IMG/VR virus record: IMGVR_UViG_3300044684_000366
Location: 1-32,686 of that record
Source: a virus
DNA: 32,686 bases
Direction: 5' to 3' (one strand)
Shown: piece by piece, positions 25,004 to 32,228 of the stretch
Layout: the number at the start of each line of letters is the position of its first letter
Numbering within the stretch: the stretch's first letter is position 1
Program-made: the position numbers and the translations under genes
The notes under the pieces: generated by a model
The model's database searches: none
The model's input: only the letters and a program-made list of their open reading frames with translations
Told to the model about the DNA's origin: nothing

Positions 25004-25887
25004 CACCCACCGATCTCGCGTGGCTTGCAGGACTTATTGAAGGCGAGGGATGTTTTACGCGCCATACCACGCGTGGAAGATGGCACAGTGCTAATATTAA
25101 AGTGCAAATGTCCGATGAAGATGTTATCCGCAGGTGTCTCTCGGTCTCCAATCTTGGTCGGGTACATGGACCCTATGTCAGGGACAATCCCAAGTGGAGC
25201 CCTCAATGGATTTGGGCTGTGACCAGACGTGATGAAGGGATTGAGTTGATGACACTGTTGTATCCCTTGATGGGGGATCGGCGGCAATCTCAAATTAGAG
25301 AGTGTTTGAAAATCTATCAGACCGTCCCTTCGCATGAGACGTACTACCCACAGGAATACGATTCTTTTGCATGGCTTGCAGGGTTGATCGAAGGAGAAGG
25401 ACACATGAGATCTGATATCAAGGCATCGCAATATGATTTCATCACTAAGATTATCATGAAAGTTGTCATGGTCGATGAAGACATCATCCAGCGCTGTCTC
25501 GCAATCTCTGGAGTTGGTCGCGTTTGGGGCCCAATTTCCCCAAAGGATCCTAAGAACAAACCAACATGGGCATGGCAAGTCGCAAGTCGAGAGGATGTCG
25601 TGGCACTCATGACAAAACTCCGTCCTTTGATGGGTGAAAGGCGTCAAAGGCAAATTGATGAGTGCCTCTCTGTTCATGAGCTACATCCTCCTAGATTAAG
25701 CAACCAACATCAGATAGACAAGACTCATTGCCCTCAAGGTCATCCATATGATGATGAGAACACACTTGTCCATAGAGGGCACCGTTCTTGCCGTGCGTGC
25801 ATGAAGATCGCGGGAAAACGCCACAGAGAAAAGCAACGTCTCCTTCGGCAAACACATGATAGACAAGAAAATATAGATTGCTTGTAA
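25000..25887 (+). CDS. Free-standing two-motif LAGLIDADG homing endonuclease with C-terminal zinc motif
   Basis: 295 residues from the ATG at 25000. Two copies of WLAGLIEGEG (8-17 and 125-134) carry the acidic residues that bind metal in LAGLIDADG nucleases. The two halves repeat each other (DEDVIRRCL / DEDIIQRCL; LYPLMGDRRQSQI / LRPLMGERRQRQI), giving a monomer with pseudo-twofold symmetry. A C-terminal extension has C-x2-GH...C-x2-C (C244, H248, C264, C267) then a basic tail, probably extra DNA contacts. Not inside an intron here: it stands between the terminase operon and the portal gene on the opposite strand with its own promoter. Function as a mobile cassette is known for the family; its target is unknown. 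Confidence 0.9.
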   Translation: MTPTDLAWLAGLIEGEGCFTRHTTRGRWHSANIKVQMSDEDVIRRCLSVSNLGRVHGPYVRDNPKWSPQWIWAVTRRDEGIELMTLLYPLMGDRRQSQIRECLKIYQTVPSHETYYPQEYDSFAWLAGLIEGEGHMRSDIKASQYDFITKIIMKVVMVDEDIIQRCLAISGVGRVWGPISPKDPKNKPTWAWQVASREDVVALMTKLRPLMGERRQRQIDECLSVHELHPPRLSNQHQIDKTHCPQGHPYDDENTLVHRGHRSCRACMKIAGKRHREKQRLLRQTHDRQENIDCL

Positions 25888-25935
25888 CCTTTTCCATATC
25901 TTCTTGTCAGTTTGCAATTTCATTCCCTCGCAAGT

Positions 25936-25968
25936 AAAAGAACCTCCGAGAAGTGGCTCGGAGGCTCG
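25936..25968 (-). terminator. Intrinsic terminator, GAGCCAC-loop family (copy 5)
   Basis: Minus-strand stem CCTCCGAG / CTCGGAGG, loop CCACTT, then TTCTTTT. Preceded by CGAGCC and followed by ACTTGC. It lies 33 nt after the stop at 26001. The next minus-strand start (portal) is 1.1 kb away, because the endonuclease cassette lies between. Confidence 0.8.
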
Positions 25969-25983
25969 ATGTTTATTGATGAT

Positions 25984-25992
25984 ACTATATCA
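25984..25992 (-). promoter_or_regulatory. Extended -10 promoter motif TGATATAGT
   Basis: TG-n-TATAGT on the minus strand, 15 nt before CGAGCC of terminator copy 5. No consensus -35. If used, transcription would run through the hairpin and antisense to the endonuclease cassette into the portal gene. Confidence 0.4.
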
Positions 25993-26000
25993 CGGCTGTG

Positions 26001-26405
26001 CTAGTCTCTTGGCCTATCTAGCTCCCCTACGTGTTCCTTGCAAATCTGTTCAATACGCATCAATGCACTAAAGAGTGACAATGCGGCTTTCTCCATTGTC
26101 TTCTCTGGATTATGTGGATCAACACATTGTTTTGCTTGAGCGGCAATCTCAAGAATAACCGAGAGAACGGTATTGAGGTTGCCATCTTTCACTTTCACTG
26201 CTTCAGGAATATGGTTAACGTGAAATTCTTGATACTCAACTCCATCTGGCAACGGCTCATCAAACTTGACGGTAAACGATGGGTAGTGGACTGATATGAC
26301 TTTCCCAGGAACAGTGATAGACTCAATACTCATCAATTTGAATGGATCATCCTGCAATCGAAACTTTTTAACTAAAGCAATATCGCCTGTTCTCACTATT
26401 CCCAT
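26001..26405 (-). CDS. Small beta-domain protein of unknown function
   Basis: 134 residues; ATG 26405 overlaps the upstream frame by 10 nt. The N-terminal ~65 residues look like an SH3-like or KOW-like beta barrel (VRTGDIALVKKF, GKVISVHYPSFTVKFDEP); the C-terminus is a helix with KQCVDPHNPEKTMEKAALSLF. No membrane segment. It ends the terminase transcription unit just before terminator copy 5. Function not recognised. Confidence 0.65.
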   Translation of the reverse strand: MGIVRTGDIALVKKFRLQDDPFKLMSIESITVPGKVISVHYPSFTVKFDEPLPDGVEYQEFHVNHIPEAVKVKDGNLNTVLSVILEIAAQAKQCVDPHNPEKTMEKAALSLFSALMRIEQICKEHVGELDRPRD

Positions 26406-26641
26406 CCTACTAATTCTAACGCTTTCAAAATCGCCCGACAGAGTCTATCCTTACACTCGCTGCATATCTTCTTCTGACTGCAATGGAAAGGATAAGCCAC
26501 TTGATGCATCACGAGTTCTCCAACAACTTCTTCCGATCTCATACACATTGCACAGACATTTTCTGCAACAGCAACAAGTGGCTCACCTTCGGAATTATTG
26601 AGCCAGCCACCTTTTCGCAATATATTACTCCAATTAACCAT
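26396..26641 (-). CDS. Small Cys-rich (zinc-binding) protein
   Basis: 81 residues; ATG 26641 directly follows the upstream TGA. The pairs CAMC and CSEC, together with another Cys and His in FHCSQKK, suggest one zinc site (roughly residues 30-65). A short helix follows at the C-terminus. Such small zinc proteins are common near phage packaging genes, but no role can be assigned. Confidence 0.65.
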   Translation of the reverse strand: MVNWSNILRKGGWLNNSEGEPLVAVAENVCAMCMRSEEVVGELVMHQVAYPFHCSQKKICSECKDRLCRAILKALELVGWE

Positions 26642-26875
26642 TCATCCCATCACCCTTTTCCAAATCTCCTCATCGCTCATCCCAGGCAACTCCTCCACTC
26701 TTAGTCCAACCGGCGTAAAATAGCGATCATACTGCGATGTGTTCGGTGTCACTCTGCACAGTTGCCCATCACGATAGCACAGCTCGAAATTATCCCATGC
26801 CACAAAGATCGTTTGGCTGGTAGCAGCATTGCGTACGGCTGTAGCAAGGATAGCGCATGCTTTGTCATCACTCAT
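26642..26875 (-). CDS. Hypothetical protein coupled to large terminase
   Basis: 77 residues from the ATG at 26875, which overlaps the large terminase stop (ATGA) and has GGAGG in front. The frame reaches 26893 but that start lies inside the terminase gene without a ribosome site. Contains a beta-rich part (TIFVAWDNFELCYRDGQLCRV) and a C-terminal helix (MSDEEIWKRVMG). Not recognised. Confidence 0.65.
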   Translation of the reverse strand: MSDDKACAILATAVRNAATSQTIFVAWDNFELCYRDGQLCRVTPNTSQYDRYFTPVGLRVEELPGMSDEEIWKRVMG

Positions 26876-28266
26876 CTCGCACCTCCAGGCCACGCAGGTG
26901 CTGCGGTTCGCGTGCGGGCCAGTTCGACACGACGTTTCATGGCTGCTACGTGCTCATCTGGGCTCATCTCACCACCAAGCATTAATTCAGTCAATAACCA
27001 ACATAGTGCATCTAAATGGTTAGGTGAGTCTTCACCCTGCTCCCATTGGCATTGTTCATCTTCTAGCACGGGGAAAAGTCCAACATGATGCACCATTCCC
27101 TTCTCATAGAGTGCTGCAACAGGCTCTGCCCTCGTGTATTTGCCGCGTTTCGCATGAACGCGCTTAAACGAGATCGATTTATCCACGGTGCGAATAGTCG
27201 TCTCAATCAACTCACCGCCCTGGTTGCCCTCGGCAATCATGCGATCCGCATGAAACTTATGATACTGGGCAACAGCTTCACTCGCCCACGTCATAGGTGA
27301 AGCCCTCAGTGAAGCATCTGCCAAGATATAAGCATGCCCATCTTTGCCAACGCCACCAACAATAATACCTGTCTCATCGCTATCTTCACCACTGGTAACG
27401 GCAGGATCAATAGCCACGCCTATTCGCACAAGATCAGGAGCCTTCGTTACACGATAGGCATCAATCATCATTTCACGATTCCAAAGGGCATTCTCATTGT
27501 CTTCAATGAGTAAACCTTCCAGTTCCTGACGCCCAAGACGAGTATTTTCGTAGCGTTTAATAATTTCGTTGAAAAAGGCCTCTGCTAGATTAGAACGATT
27601 GTCATAGGTTGTACTACGGCTTATCTTCGTAGTAGAAGAAGATGCCAATCGTTTGATTAATTTCGTCACACGAGGGGTAGTTGTCAGACATGCCTGTGGA
27701 TTATTGCCAAGACGCAAGCCAAACGAGGCCATATCATATGCTTCCTCTGCATACTGCCACGCTCCGATCTCGTCTAGCCACATAGAGGAACACTGCGGAC
27801 CTCTTAAAGATTCGGGCTCATCGGCACTAAACGTGATAGCCTGAGCACCATTATCCCAAACGAGACGACGTTTAGATCGCTGGTAGACGGGTTTATCCCA
27901 GGGTGGAGAAATAGCAAGAATACCAGACTCACCATCGATCATCACGTCCCGCACATCGGCTGCGGTACGTCCAATGAGGTGCAAGTATGGCGAGGTTTCC
28001 TTCTTCATCCGTATCCACTCAGCACCCGCCCTCGTTTTACCTGCACCGCGCCCTCCCATATTCAACCATGTGACCCACTTCCCTCGCGGTGGTAATTGAT
28101 TATCTCTAGCCCATGCCTCCCAGAGATAACGTAGTTGGATAGCCTCTGCATCAGTCAGCGATTTAACGAACTCTGTCTTCTGCTCAATAGATAGTCGAGA
28201 AAATGTGCGGGCATCCTCAAAAGAAAGAAAATTATTCAGTTTTGTGTTCTTTGTCTGGCGCGGCAT
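26872..28266 (-). CDS. terL: Terminase large subunit
   Basis: 464 residues. ATPase domain: Walker A GGRGAGKT (71-78), Walker B SSMWLDEIG (D165, E166), coupling motif LTTTPR (194-199). Nuclease domain, RNase H fold: first acid D287 in GVAIDPAVTSGED and last acid D419 in SPNHLDALCW. Both domains are intact, so the enzyme should be active in cutting and packaging DNA. The ATG at 28266 lies inside the small subunit gene (35-nt overlap), the usual coupling of the two. It docks on the portal. Confidence 0.95.
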   Translation of the reverse strand: MPRQTKNTKLNNFLSFEDARTFSRLSIEQKTEFVKSLTDAEAIQLRYLWEAWARDNQLPPRGKWVTWLNMGGRGAGKTRAGAEWIRMKKETSPYLHLIGRTAADVRDVMIDGESGILAISPPWDKPVYQRSKRRLVWDNGAQAITFSADEPESLRGPQCSSMWLDEIGAWQYAEEAYDMASFGLRLGNNPQACLTTTPRVTKLIKRLASSSTTKISRSTTYDNRSNLAEAFFNEIIKRYENTRLGRQELEGLLIEDNENALWNREMMIDAYRVTKAPDLVRIGVAIDPAVTSGEDSDETGIIVGGVGKDGHAYILADASLRASPMTWASEAVAQYHKFHADRMIAEGNQGGELIETTIRTVDKSISFKRVHAKRGKYTRAEPVAALYEKGMVHHVGLFPVLEDEQCQWEQGEDSPNHLDALCWLLTELMLGGEMSPDEHVAAMKRRVELARTRTAAPAWPGGAR

Positions 28267-28765
28267 CTACTGACCTGATCATATTAGAAAGTTTAGCAAG
28301 AAGTTCTTCCTTGGCTCCATTAATATCAATTGAACCTGAATGCTCGATTTGTTGTTTTTCTTTGTACTCTGGAAGATTAGCTTTTGCATAAAGGGCAGCT
28401 AGCGAATCACTCCACTTGTGAACCATCAATCTCGTCTTGCGTGTAACAGGTTTACCTTTACTATCGAGAATAGGCTCATTCTGTTCATCAAGGATAGGTT
28501 CATACTCGTAGACAGCTTGTCCCATACTGACAACTGGCTCATCCCAACCAATGATGCCGCGTGCATAAATAGACTGGCGTGCTATATCCCGTGCTCGCTC
28601 TATTGCATCATCCCAATCTGTAGCAAATTCCTTATCCTCATTACGCCAGTTATAAGCTGTAGTTCTACCAATACCTGCCACCTCGCAAGCAAGTGAAACA
28701 TTTGAATCCTTCAAAAGAGATTCAATAAATGTCTTTTGCACTTGCTTACGCTGTTTACTATTCAT
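28232..28765 (-). CDS. terS: Terminase small subunit
   Basis: 177 residues. The N-terminal helix-turn-helix (FIESLLKDSNVSLACEVAG followed by IGRTTAYNWR) resembles the DNA-binding domain of small terminases of the phBC6A51 type, followed by a helical oligomerisation region (DAIERARDIARQSIYARG) and a C-terminal tail that would contact the large subunit. ATG 28765 overlaps the stop of the zinc-knuckle gene. Directly precedes and overlaps terL. Confidence 0.88.
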   Translation of the reverse strand: MNSKQRKQVQKTFIESLLKDSNVSLACEVAGIGRTTAYNWRNEDKEFATDWDDAIERARDIARQSIYARGIIGWDEPVVSMGQAVYEYEPILDEQNEPILDSKGKPVTRKTRLMVHKWSDSLAALYAKANLPEYKEKQQIEHSGSIDINGAKEELLAKLSNMIRSVDAAPDKEHKTE

Positions 28766-29009
28766 TGCGCGTAATTACCTGTTCACTTTGTTCAAATTTG
28801 CTCTCACGTTTCGGCATCATTCCCATCGCGCCCGGCATCTGCACACCATGCACCAACGCATACTGTATCGTTGCCAACATCACATCGAAGCACACACACG
28901 TCCTCACAATCCTTGGAGGCAACAATCGACGCCAGATACCACACCTCGGCTCGCCCACATGTATCGGCGCATGGCAGATTGAACATCGTCCAATTAGCTT
29001 GCTATTCAC
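28758..29009 (-). CDS. Small zinc-knuckle protein
   Basis: 83 residues from a GTG at 29009 with AGAGG 6 nt before it. N-terminal C-x2-C (CSICHAPIHVGE) plus downstream Cys residues (RCGIWRR, TCVCF) suggest a zinc site. It overlaps the small terminase start by 8 nt, so it belongs to the packaging unit. Function unknown. Confidence 0.6.
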   Translation of the reverse strand: MNSKLIGRCSICHAPIHVGEPRCGIWRRLLPPRIVRTCVCFDVMLATIQYALVHGVQMPGAMGMMPKRESKFEQSEQVITRNE

Positions 29010-29123
29010 TCATCACCTCTGACTGTTTGTGTTGGCGCGTGGTTGCAGTGTTTGTCTGAGATGTGTGTTGAAAGGCACCTCAACATAACTGATACTTCGC
29101 GGCTACCCGTGCCACGCGCAAAC

Positions 29124-29153
29124 AAAAAGAGCCATGAGTGTGGCTCAAGGCTC
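29124..29153 (-). terminator. Intrinsic terminator, GAGCCAC-loop family (copy 6)
   Basis: Minus-strand stem GAGCCTTGAG / CTCATGGCTC (9 of 10 paired), loop CCACA, then five T and GTTTGC. It lies 35 nt after the stop at 29188, ahead of the packaging genes. The ~115 nt between this hairpin and the GTG at 29009 show no convincing promoter. Confidence 0.8.
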
Positions 29154-29161
29154 GTAATCAA

Positions 29162-29170
29162 AATATAGCA
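29162..29170 (-). promoter_or_regulatory. Extended -10 promoter motif TGCTATATT
   Basis: TG-n-TATATT on the minus strand, only 7 nt before CGAGCC of terminator copy 6. No consensus -35 (TAGCGC at 17 nt). It would drive the packaging genes with the hairpin at the extreme 5' end of the RNA. Confidence 0.45.
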
Positions 29171-29187
29171 TACTTTGGCCGCTAGCG

Positions 29188-29478
29188 CTATCCTACTCGT
29201 TTTGACCGCTGAAGGTCTGCCAGGTCCGTCTCCAGATCCAACGCCGCCTTTCTCAATCTCGTCAACTGTGTCTGCAGTGCCTGCTCATCACCGCACGCCA
29301 GCTCGCGCCACGCTTGGAGCAATGTCATCATGCTGCACGAGCTGATCGTATCATGGCGGCGACAGAGCACGGTGAGCACTGGCTTGCCAGATTTATCATA
29401 GCCGATTTCGCCGATTTTGTGTGGATGATCTCTATCAAGGACGCAGTTGACAGGCAACATCTTTGACTTGTTATTCAC
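29188..29478 (-). CDS. Hypothetical protein with His/Cys residues (possible zinc/HNH-like remnant)
   Basis: 96 residues from a GTG overlapping the upstream TGA (GTGA). The N-terminal part (NCVLDRDHPHKIGEIGYD, LCRRHD) has Cys and His spaced as in small zinc folds; the C-terminal 45 residues are a coiled coil (LQTQLTRLRKAALDLETDLADLQ). No full HNH motif. Last gene before terminator copy 6. Confidence 0.6.
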   Translation of the reverse strand: MNNKSKMLPVNCVLDRDHPHKIGEIGYDKSGKPVLTVLCRRHDTISSCSMMTLLQAWRELACGDEQALQTQLTRLRKAALDLETDLADLQRSKRVG

Positions 29479-29840
29479 AGCGCTTGCTCCACATTCTGCA
29501 TCTCTTCCCTGCTAGCCATCTCCTCCAGCATCAGCCGAACATCATCCACAGATCGACACGAGCCCAGACCAACAAACACATTGGCCAACGTCTGTTGTAC
29601 AGGATCTGGCATGCTCCTCTCTACAAAGCGTACATAAGACCGATGACAACGACAAAGAGGTGTCATTTCCAGCGAATCGACCAGTTTGCACGCATCTTTC
29701 CCGCCAGAGGAGAGCAAATGAAACATTTTTACTCCTCCGCAGAGAAGATGATAGAGATAGACAGCAGAACAATCAGCAATGAGTAGGTTTTCGTCGTCGG
29801 CCCAGATGCGCGTTATTCCTTCGTTGAAAAGGTGCTTCAT
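29475..29840 (-). CDS. Hypothetical protein
   Basis: 121 residues; ATG 29840 with AGGAG 8 nt before it, inside the end of the upstream gene. Contains several Cys and His (LYHLLCG, LCRCHRSY) and an acidic C-terminal helix (LMLEEMASREEMQNVEQ). No recognised domain. Overlaps the next gene by 4 nt, so part of a tightly packed small-gene operon. Confidence 0.6.
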   Translation of the reverse strand: MKHLFNEGITRIWADDENLLIADCSAVYLYHLLCGGVKMFHLLSSGGKDACKLVDSLEMTPLCRCHRSYVRFVERSMPDPVQQTLANVFVGLGSCRSVDDVRLMLEEMASREEMQNVEQAL

Positions 29841-29845
29841 GGCAT

Positions 29846-30385
29846 CTACTCCTGTTCCTGCGTACGTACCCGCCGTCGAGATGGAGGAGTGAGAAGCTGA
29901 GTAAGCATCTCAGTCTGCTTGCAAAGTTCCTGATAGTGCACTTCGAGCATTTTACTCTGTCGGAGCAGTTCTTTGTCCTGTGCTTGAAGATGCTTAACAA
30001 TATGCTCTATATCATGAAATGACCTTTGAGTTGTCTTGAACATTTCATCAGCTTGTATTTCTGCTTTTCTACCCAATACATTCTGACCAACAGCAAGAAC
30101 TGGTAGCATGGTTAGCTGGATGAACGTTTGTGATACCCATATTACATATATTGCAACAAGAGGACCAAGCCATTGTGCAAGCGCAGGAAAGCCAAGGATC
30201 GCGAGACAGGCAAATGCATAAGCAGTCCACATCGTCCCGGTCATCCTAGTTATAATCACGGCAATCTTCTGATTAAATCCGGCTTGCTGACATTCTTCGT
30301 TATGAATTATGTTAGGATTTTTTGGCACATGTGGATGATGAGGATGCCAGTAAATGACATTTTGTTCAAGCTCTTCTTTTGGCAC
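29846..30385 (-). CDS. DUF1003-like membrane protein with C-terminal coiled coil
   Basis: 179 residues from GTG 30385 with AGG 6 nt before it. Cytoplasmic N-terminus with several His (YWHPHHPHVPKNP), then two membrane segments (about 47-66 and 76-97; MWTAYAFACLAILGF and VAIYVIWVSQTFIQL), a VGQNV motif and a long helix (ADEMFKTTQRSFHDIEHIVKHLQAQDKE). Pattern matches DUF1003 and similar bacterial membrane proteins. An accessory gene here, perhaps acting on the host envelope or lysis; no role established. Confidence 0.6.
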   Translation of the reverse strand: MPKEELEQNVIYWHPHHPHVPKNPNIIHNEECQQAGFNQKIAVIITRMTGTMWTAYAFACLAILGFPALAQWLGPLVAIYVIWVSQTFIQLTMLPVLAVGQNVLGRKAEIQADEMFKTTQRSFHDIEHIVKHLQAQDKELLRQSKMLEVHYQELCKQTEMLTQLLTPPSRRRVRTQEQE

Positions 30386-30393
30386 GGCTCACC

Positions 30394-30693
30394 TCATTTC
30401 TGCTCGTGCGACTCTCTTAAAATAGCTTCAGCTTCGGCCAACACGTCACGCTCATTGAGCGATGTTTCCTTAAGATGACCATACCCCCACCATCTCACAA
30501 ATTGCTGACATTCCCACTGACTATGATAGAACGGATTCACATAGTATCCACAGCCTGTGCACTCTATGCGTACGCATTCGCCTTGCGTCTGACAGAACAG
30601 TTCAAGTGCTCTCTGGCTCTGGACCATAATGATCATGCCTGGCGGCAATATATATTTTCCACAAGATGGACAAGTGGATAATATTCTCCTCAT
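30394..30693 (-). CDS. Zinc-ribbon protein
   Basis: 99 residues from ATG 30693 with GGAG at 8 nt. The frame is open to 30993 but that part lies inside the glycosidase-like gene, so the internal ATG is preferred. CPSCGKYI (8-15) and C-x2-C in ECTGCGYY (44-51) form a two-knuckle zinc ribbon. The C-terminal helix is acidic (SLNERDVLAEAEAILRESH). Role unknown. Confidence 0.6.
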   Translation of the reverse strand: MRRILSTCPSCGKYILPPGMIIMVQSQRALELFCQTQGECVRIECTGCGYYVNPFYHSQWECQQFVRWWGYGHLKETSLNERDVLAEAEAILRESHEQK

Positions 30694-30706
30694 ATCGCAT
30701 TCTCCG

Positions 30707-31786
30707 CTATTTCCCGACCATCGCTGCATATTTGGCCAACGTGCTTTGATTTGCCGCATTTTGCAGATCGCTTGTAAACACCAGAATAGCAACAGCGCCA
30801 TTGTTAATCGCTGTAGACAAATCCGCATCAAGTTTATCCCCGCTAGTTCCTGTATCATTTCTCTGCTCCGCCAATATTGGCCAGCCCTTTGGCAAAACTG
30901 AAAAACTGCTTGGTAGTCCCTGCCCAGCAATAAGCCCGTTATCCTGAATCCAAATGTTTCTATTGTTGAGTTTAGCAATATAATTGATGACATCTTGCTC
31001 CTTCAGCGATCCGCCAAGAAAAGAAGCGTCAGGCATCAGTGCAAGAGGAGTTTTTGTGAAATTCGCTGCGTACATGGTCACAATCTGCTGAATGGTGTTG
31101 AACCAGACCTGATCAGAATAGCCGATCGCCTGCCAGAGCTTAAGCATATTCGGATTCTTCATCGTGTCCACTTTCGTTTCGCCACCATCTCCTACGCCAA
31201 TTTCTATGCAAGTAATATTCGGATTGTCATCATAGCGACCGGCAAAAGCATGGATAAAATCAGCGAGTGAGGCCAGGAAGTGTGGGTTCCAGTACTGCGG
31301 TTTGATCGCTCCGTCTGTTTCCGTGACGTGCTGGACGCCCTGATCAAATACCCATTGCGGAGTGCCCTGCTTGCTGTTTTGCTCAGGCTGCCATTTGGCC
31401 CACCCAGCGGTAGAAATGCGAAGGATAACGGATTTACCGGCTTTTATCCACGGCTGCATATCATTATCGATCAGTGACCAGTTGAATTGTCCGCCTTGTG
31501 GCTCCAACTGTGACCAATAATATGTGAGTGCTGTCCCAGCGACATTTGGATTATCTACAAAAAGCGAGGTCTTTGCCATGTTGTTAAAAGCAAAGATGCC
31601 ACGGAAACCAGTAGTTGCAGGCGGTGTAACTGGAGGTGGTGTGACAGGTGGAGTAGGGCTCACGCCAGCATCTTGTTGAAGTTGTGTCAGGTTCGCTTGG
31701 ATTTTGTTATAGAGATCTAGCACATTAGCAGCGGTATCAACGTGGATAATTTCCCAGGTACCATCAGGCATACGTGTAAGGTCCAT
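30707..31786 (-). CDS. TIM-barrel glycoside hydrolase-like protein (possible lysin)
   Basis: 359 residues from ATG 31786 (GGGGAG upstream), 4 nt after the preceding stop; a start at 31846 would overlap that gene. Residues 1-40 are a short N-terminal domain, 41-58 a Pro/Thr linker (TPPVTPPPVTPPATTG), then a GH-A-like barrel: TYYWSQLEPQGGQFNWS (88-104), AGKSVILRISTAGW, WNPHFLASLADFIHAFAGRYD, IEIGVGDGGET (E195 or E203 as candidate acid/base) and WPILAEQ (E307 as candidate nucleophile). No signal peptide. With two small membrane proteins upstream it could be the endolysin, or a virion-associated glycosidase. Substrate unknown. Confidence 0.6.
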   Translation of the reverse strand: MDLTRMPDGTWEIIHVDTAANVLDLYNKIQANLTQLQQDAGVSPTPPVTPPPVTPPATTGFRGIFAFNNMAKTSLFVDNPNVAGTALTYYWSQLEPQGGQFNWSLIDNDMQPWIKAGKSVILRISTAGWAKWQPEQNSKQGTPQWVFDQGVQHVTETDGAIKPQYWNPHFLASLADFIHAFAGRYDDNPNITCIEIGVGDGGETKVDTMKNPNMLKLWQAIGYSDQVWFNTIQQIVTMYAANFTKTPLALMPDASFLGGSLKEQDVINYIAKLNNRNIWIQDNGLIAGQGLPSSFSVLPKGWPILAEQRNDTGTSGDKLDADLSTAINNGAVAILVFTSDLQNAANQSTLAKYAAMVGK

Positions 31787-31790
31787 CCTT

Positions 31791-32102
31791 CTATTCTCCC
31801 CGAAGCCAAGAAATATGGCAATCGCCAAACTCTTCCAGAAAATCAATCATCTGCCGCAAGCTACGATAAATTTGCACTTGCAAATGGTTTGTATCGATAT
31901 GCACATGACCGCTCGGAAACAAAACGCCATAGGCTTCATGGCGCGCAAAACCTCGCAGTTGCTTTTTGCGATTGTCGAAGACCACATGGAACAGTCCATA
32001 TGCTGGTACCTCCTCCTCTGACACATCCACCACGACACGATCGAGAAACATGTCACGGTTAATTGGCAAAATCGTGATTTTCGGGTCTGCTTCTCTGGTC
32101 AT
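31791..32102 (-). CDS. Hypothetical protein
   Basis: 103 residues; ATG 32102 with GGGAG 3 nt before it. Mixed alpha/beta with a charged N-terminus and a C-terminal helix (RSLRQMIDFLEEFGDCHI). No membrane segment or known motif. It sits between the membrane protein pair and the glycosidase-like gene and is probably co-transcribed. Confidence 0.6.
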   Translation of the reverse strand: MTREADPKITILPINRDMFLDRVVVDVSEEEVPAYGLFHVVFDNRKKQLRGFARHEAYGVLFPSGHVHIDTNHLQVQIYRSLRQMIDFLEEFGDCHISWLRGE

Positions 32103-32111
32103 AGTCTCCCC

Positions 32112-32228
32112 TCACAGATTAATTAAAACAGGCATAGCATGCAAATACAATATCGCTAATCCAGTAACACACAAAACAAACACGGCGATCGCTATAATGC
32201 CCAGCCAGAACTCCTCTTTTGAACTCAT
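32112..32228 (-). CDS. Small single-span membrane protein (holin-associated?)
   Basis: 38 residues from an ATG overlapping the stop of the preceding frame (ATGA). A short charged start (MSSKEEF) precedes one long hydrophobic helix (WLGIIAIAVFVLCVTGLAIL). Overlap with a second small membrane protein resembles holin/antiholin or spanin-like arrangements, but no sequence motif proves it. Confidence 0.5.
   Translation of the reverse strand: MSSKEEFWLGIIAIAVFVLCVTGLAILYLHAMPVLINL

Noticed and set aside
24787-25677. A 296-codon minus-strand frame with an end near the portal start
   Set aside because: It is antisense to the RHH and LAGLIDADG genes, which have clear motifs; Cys/Pro-rich nonsense composition.
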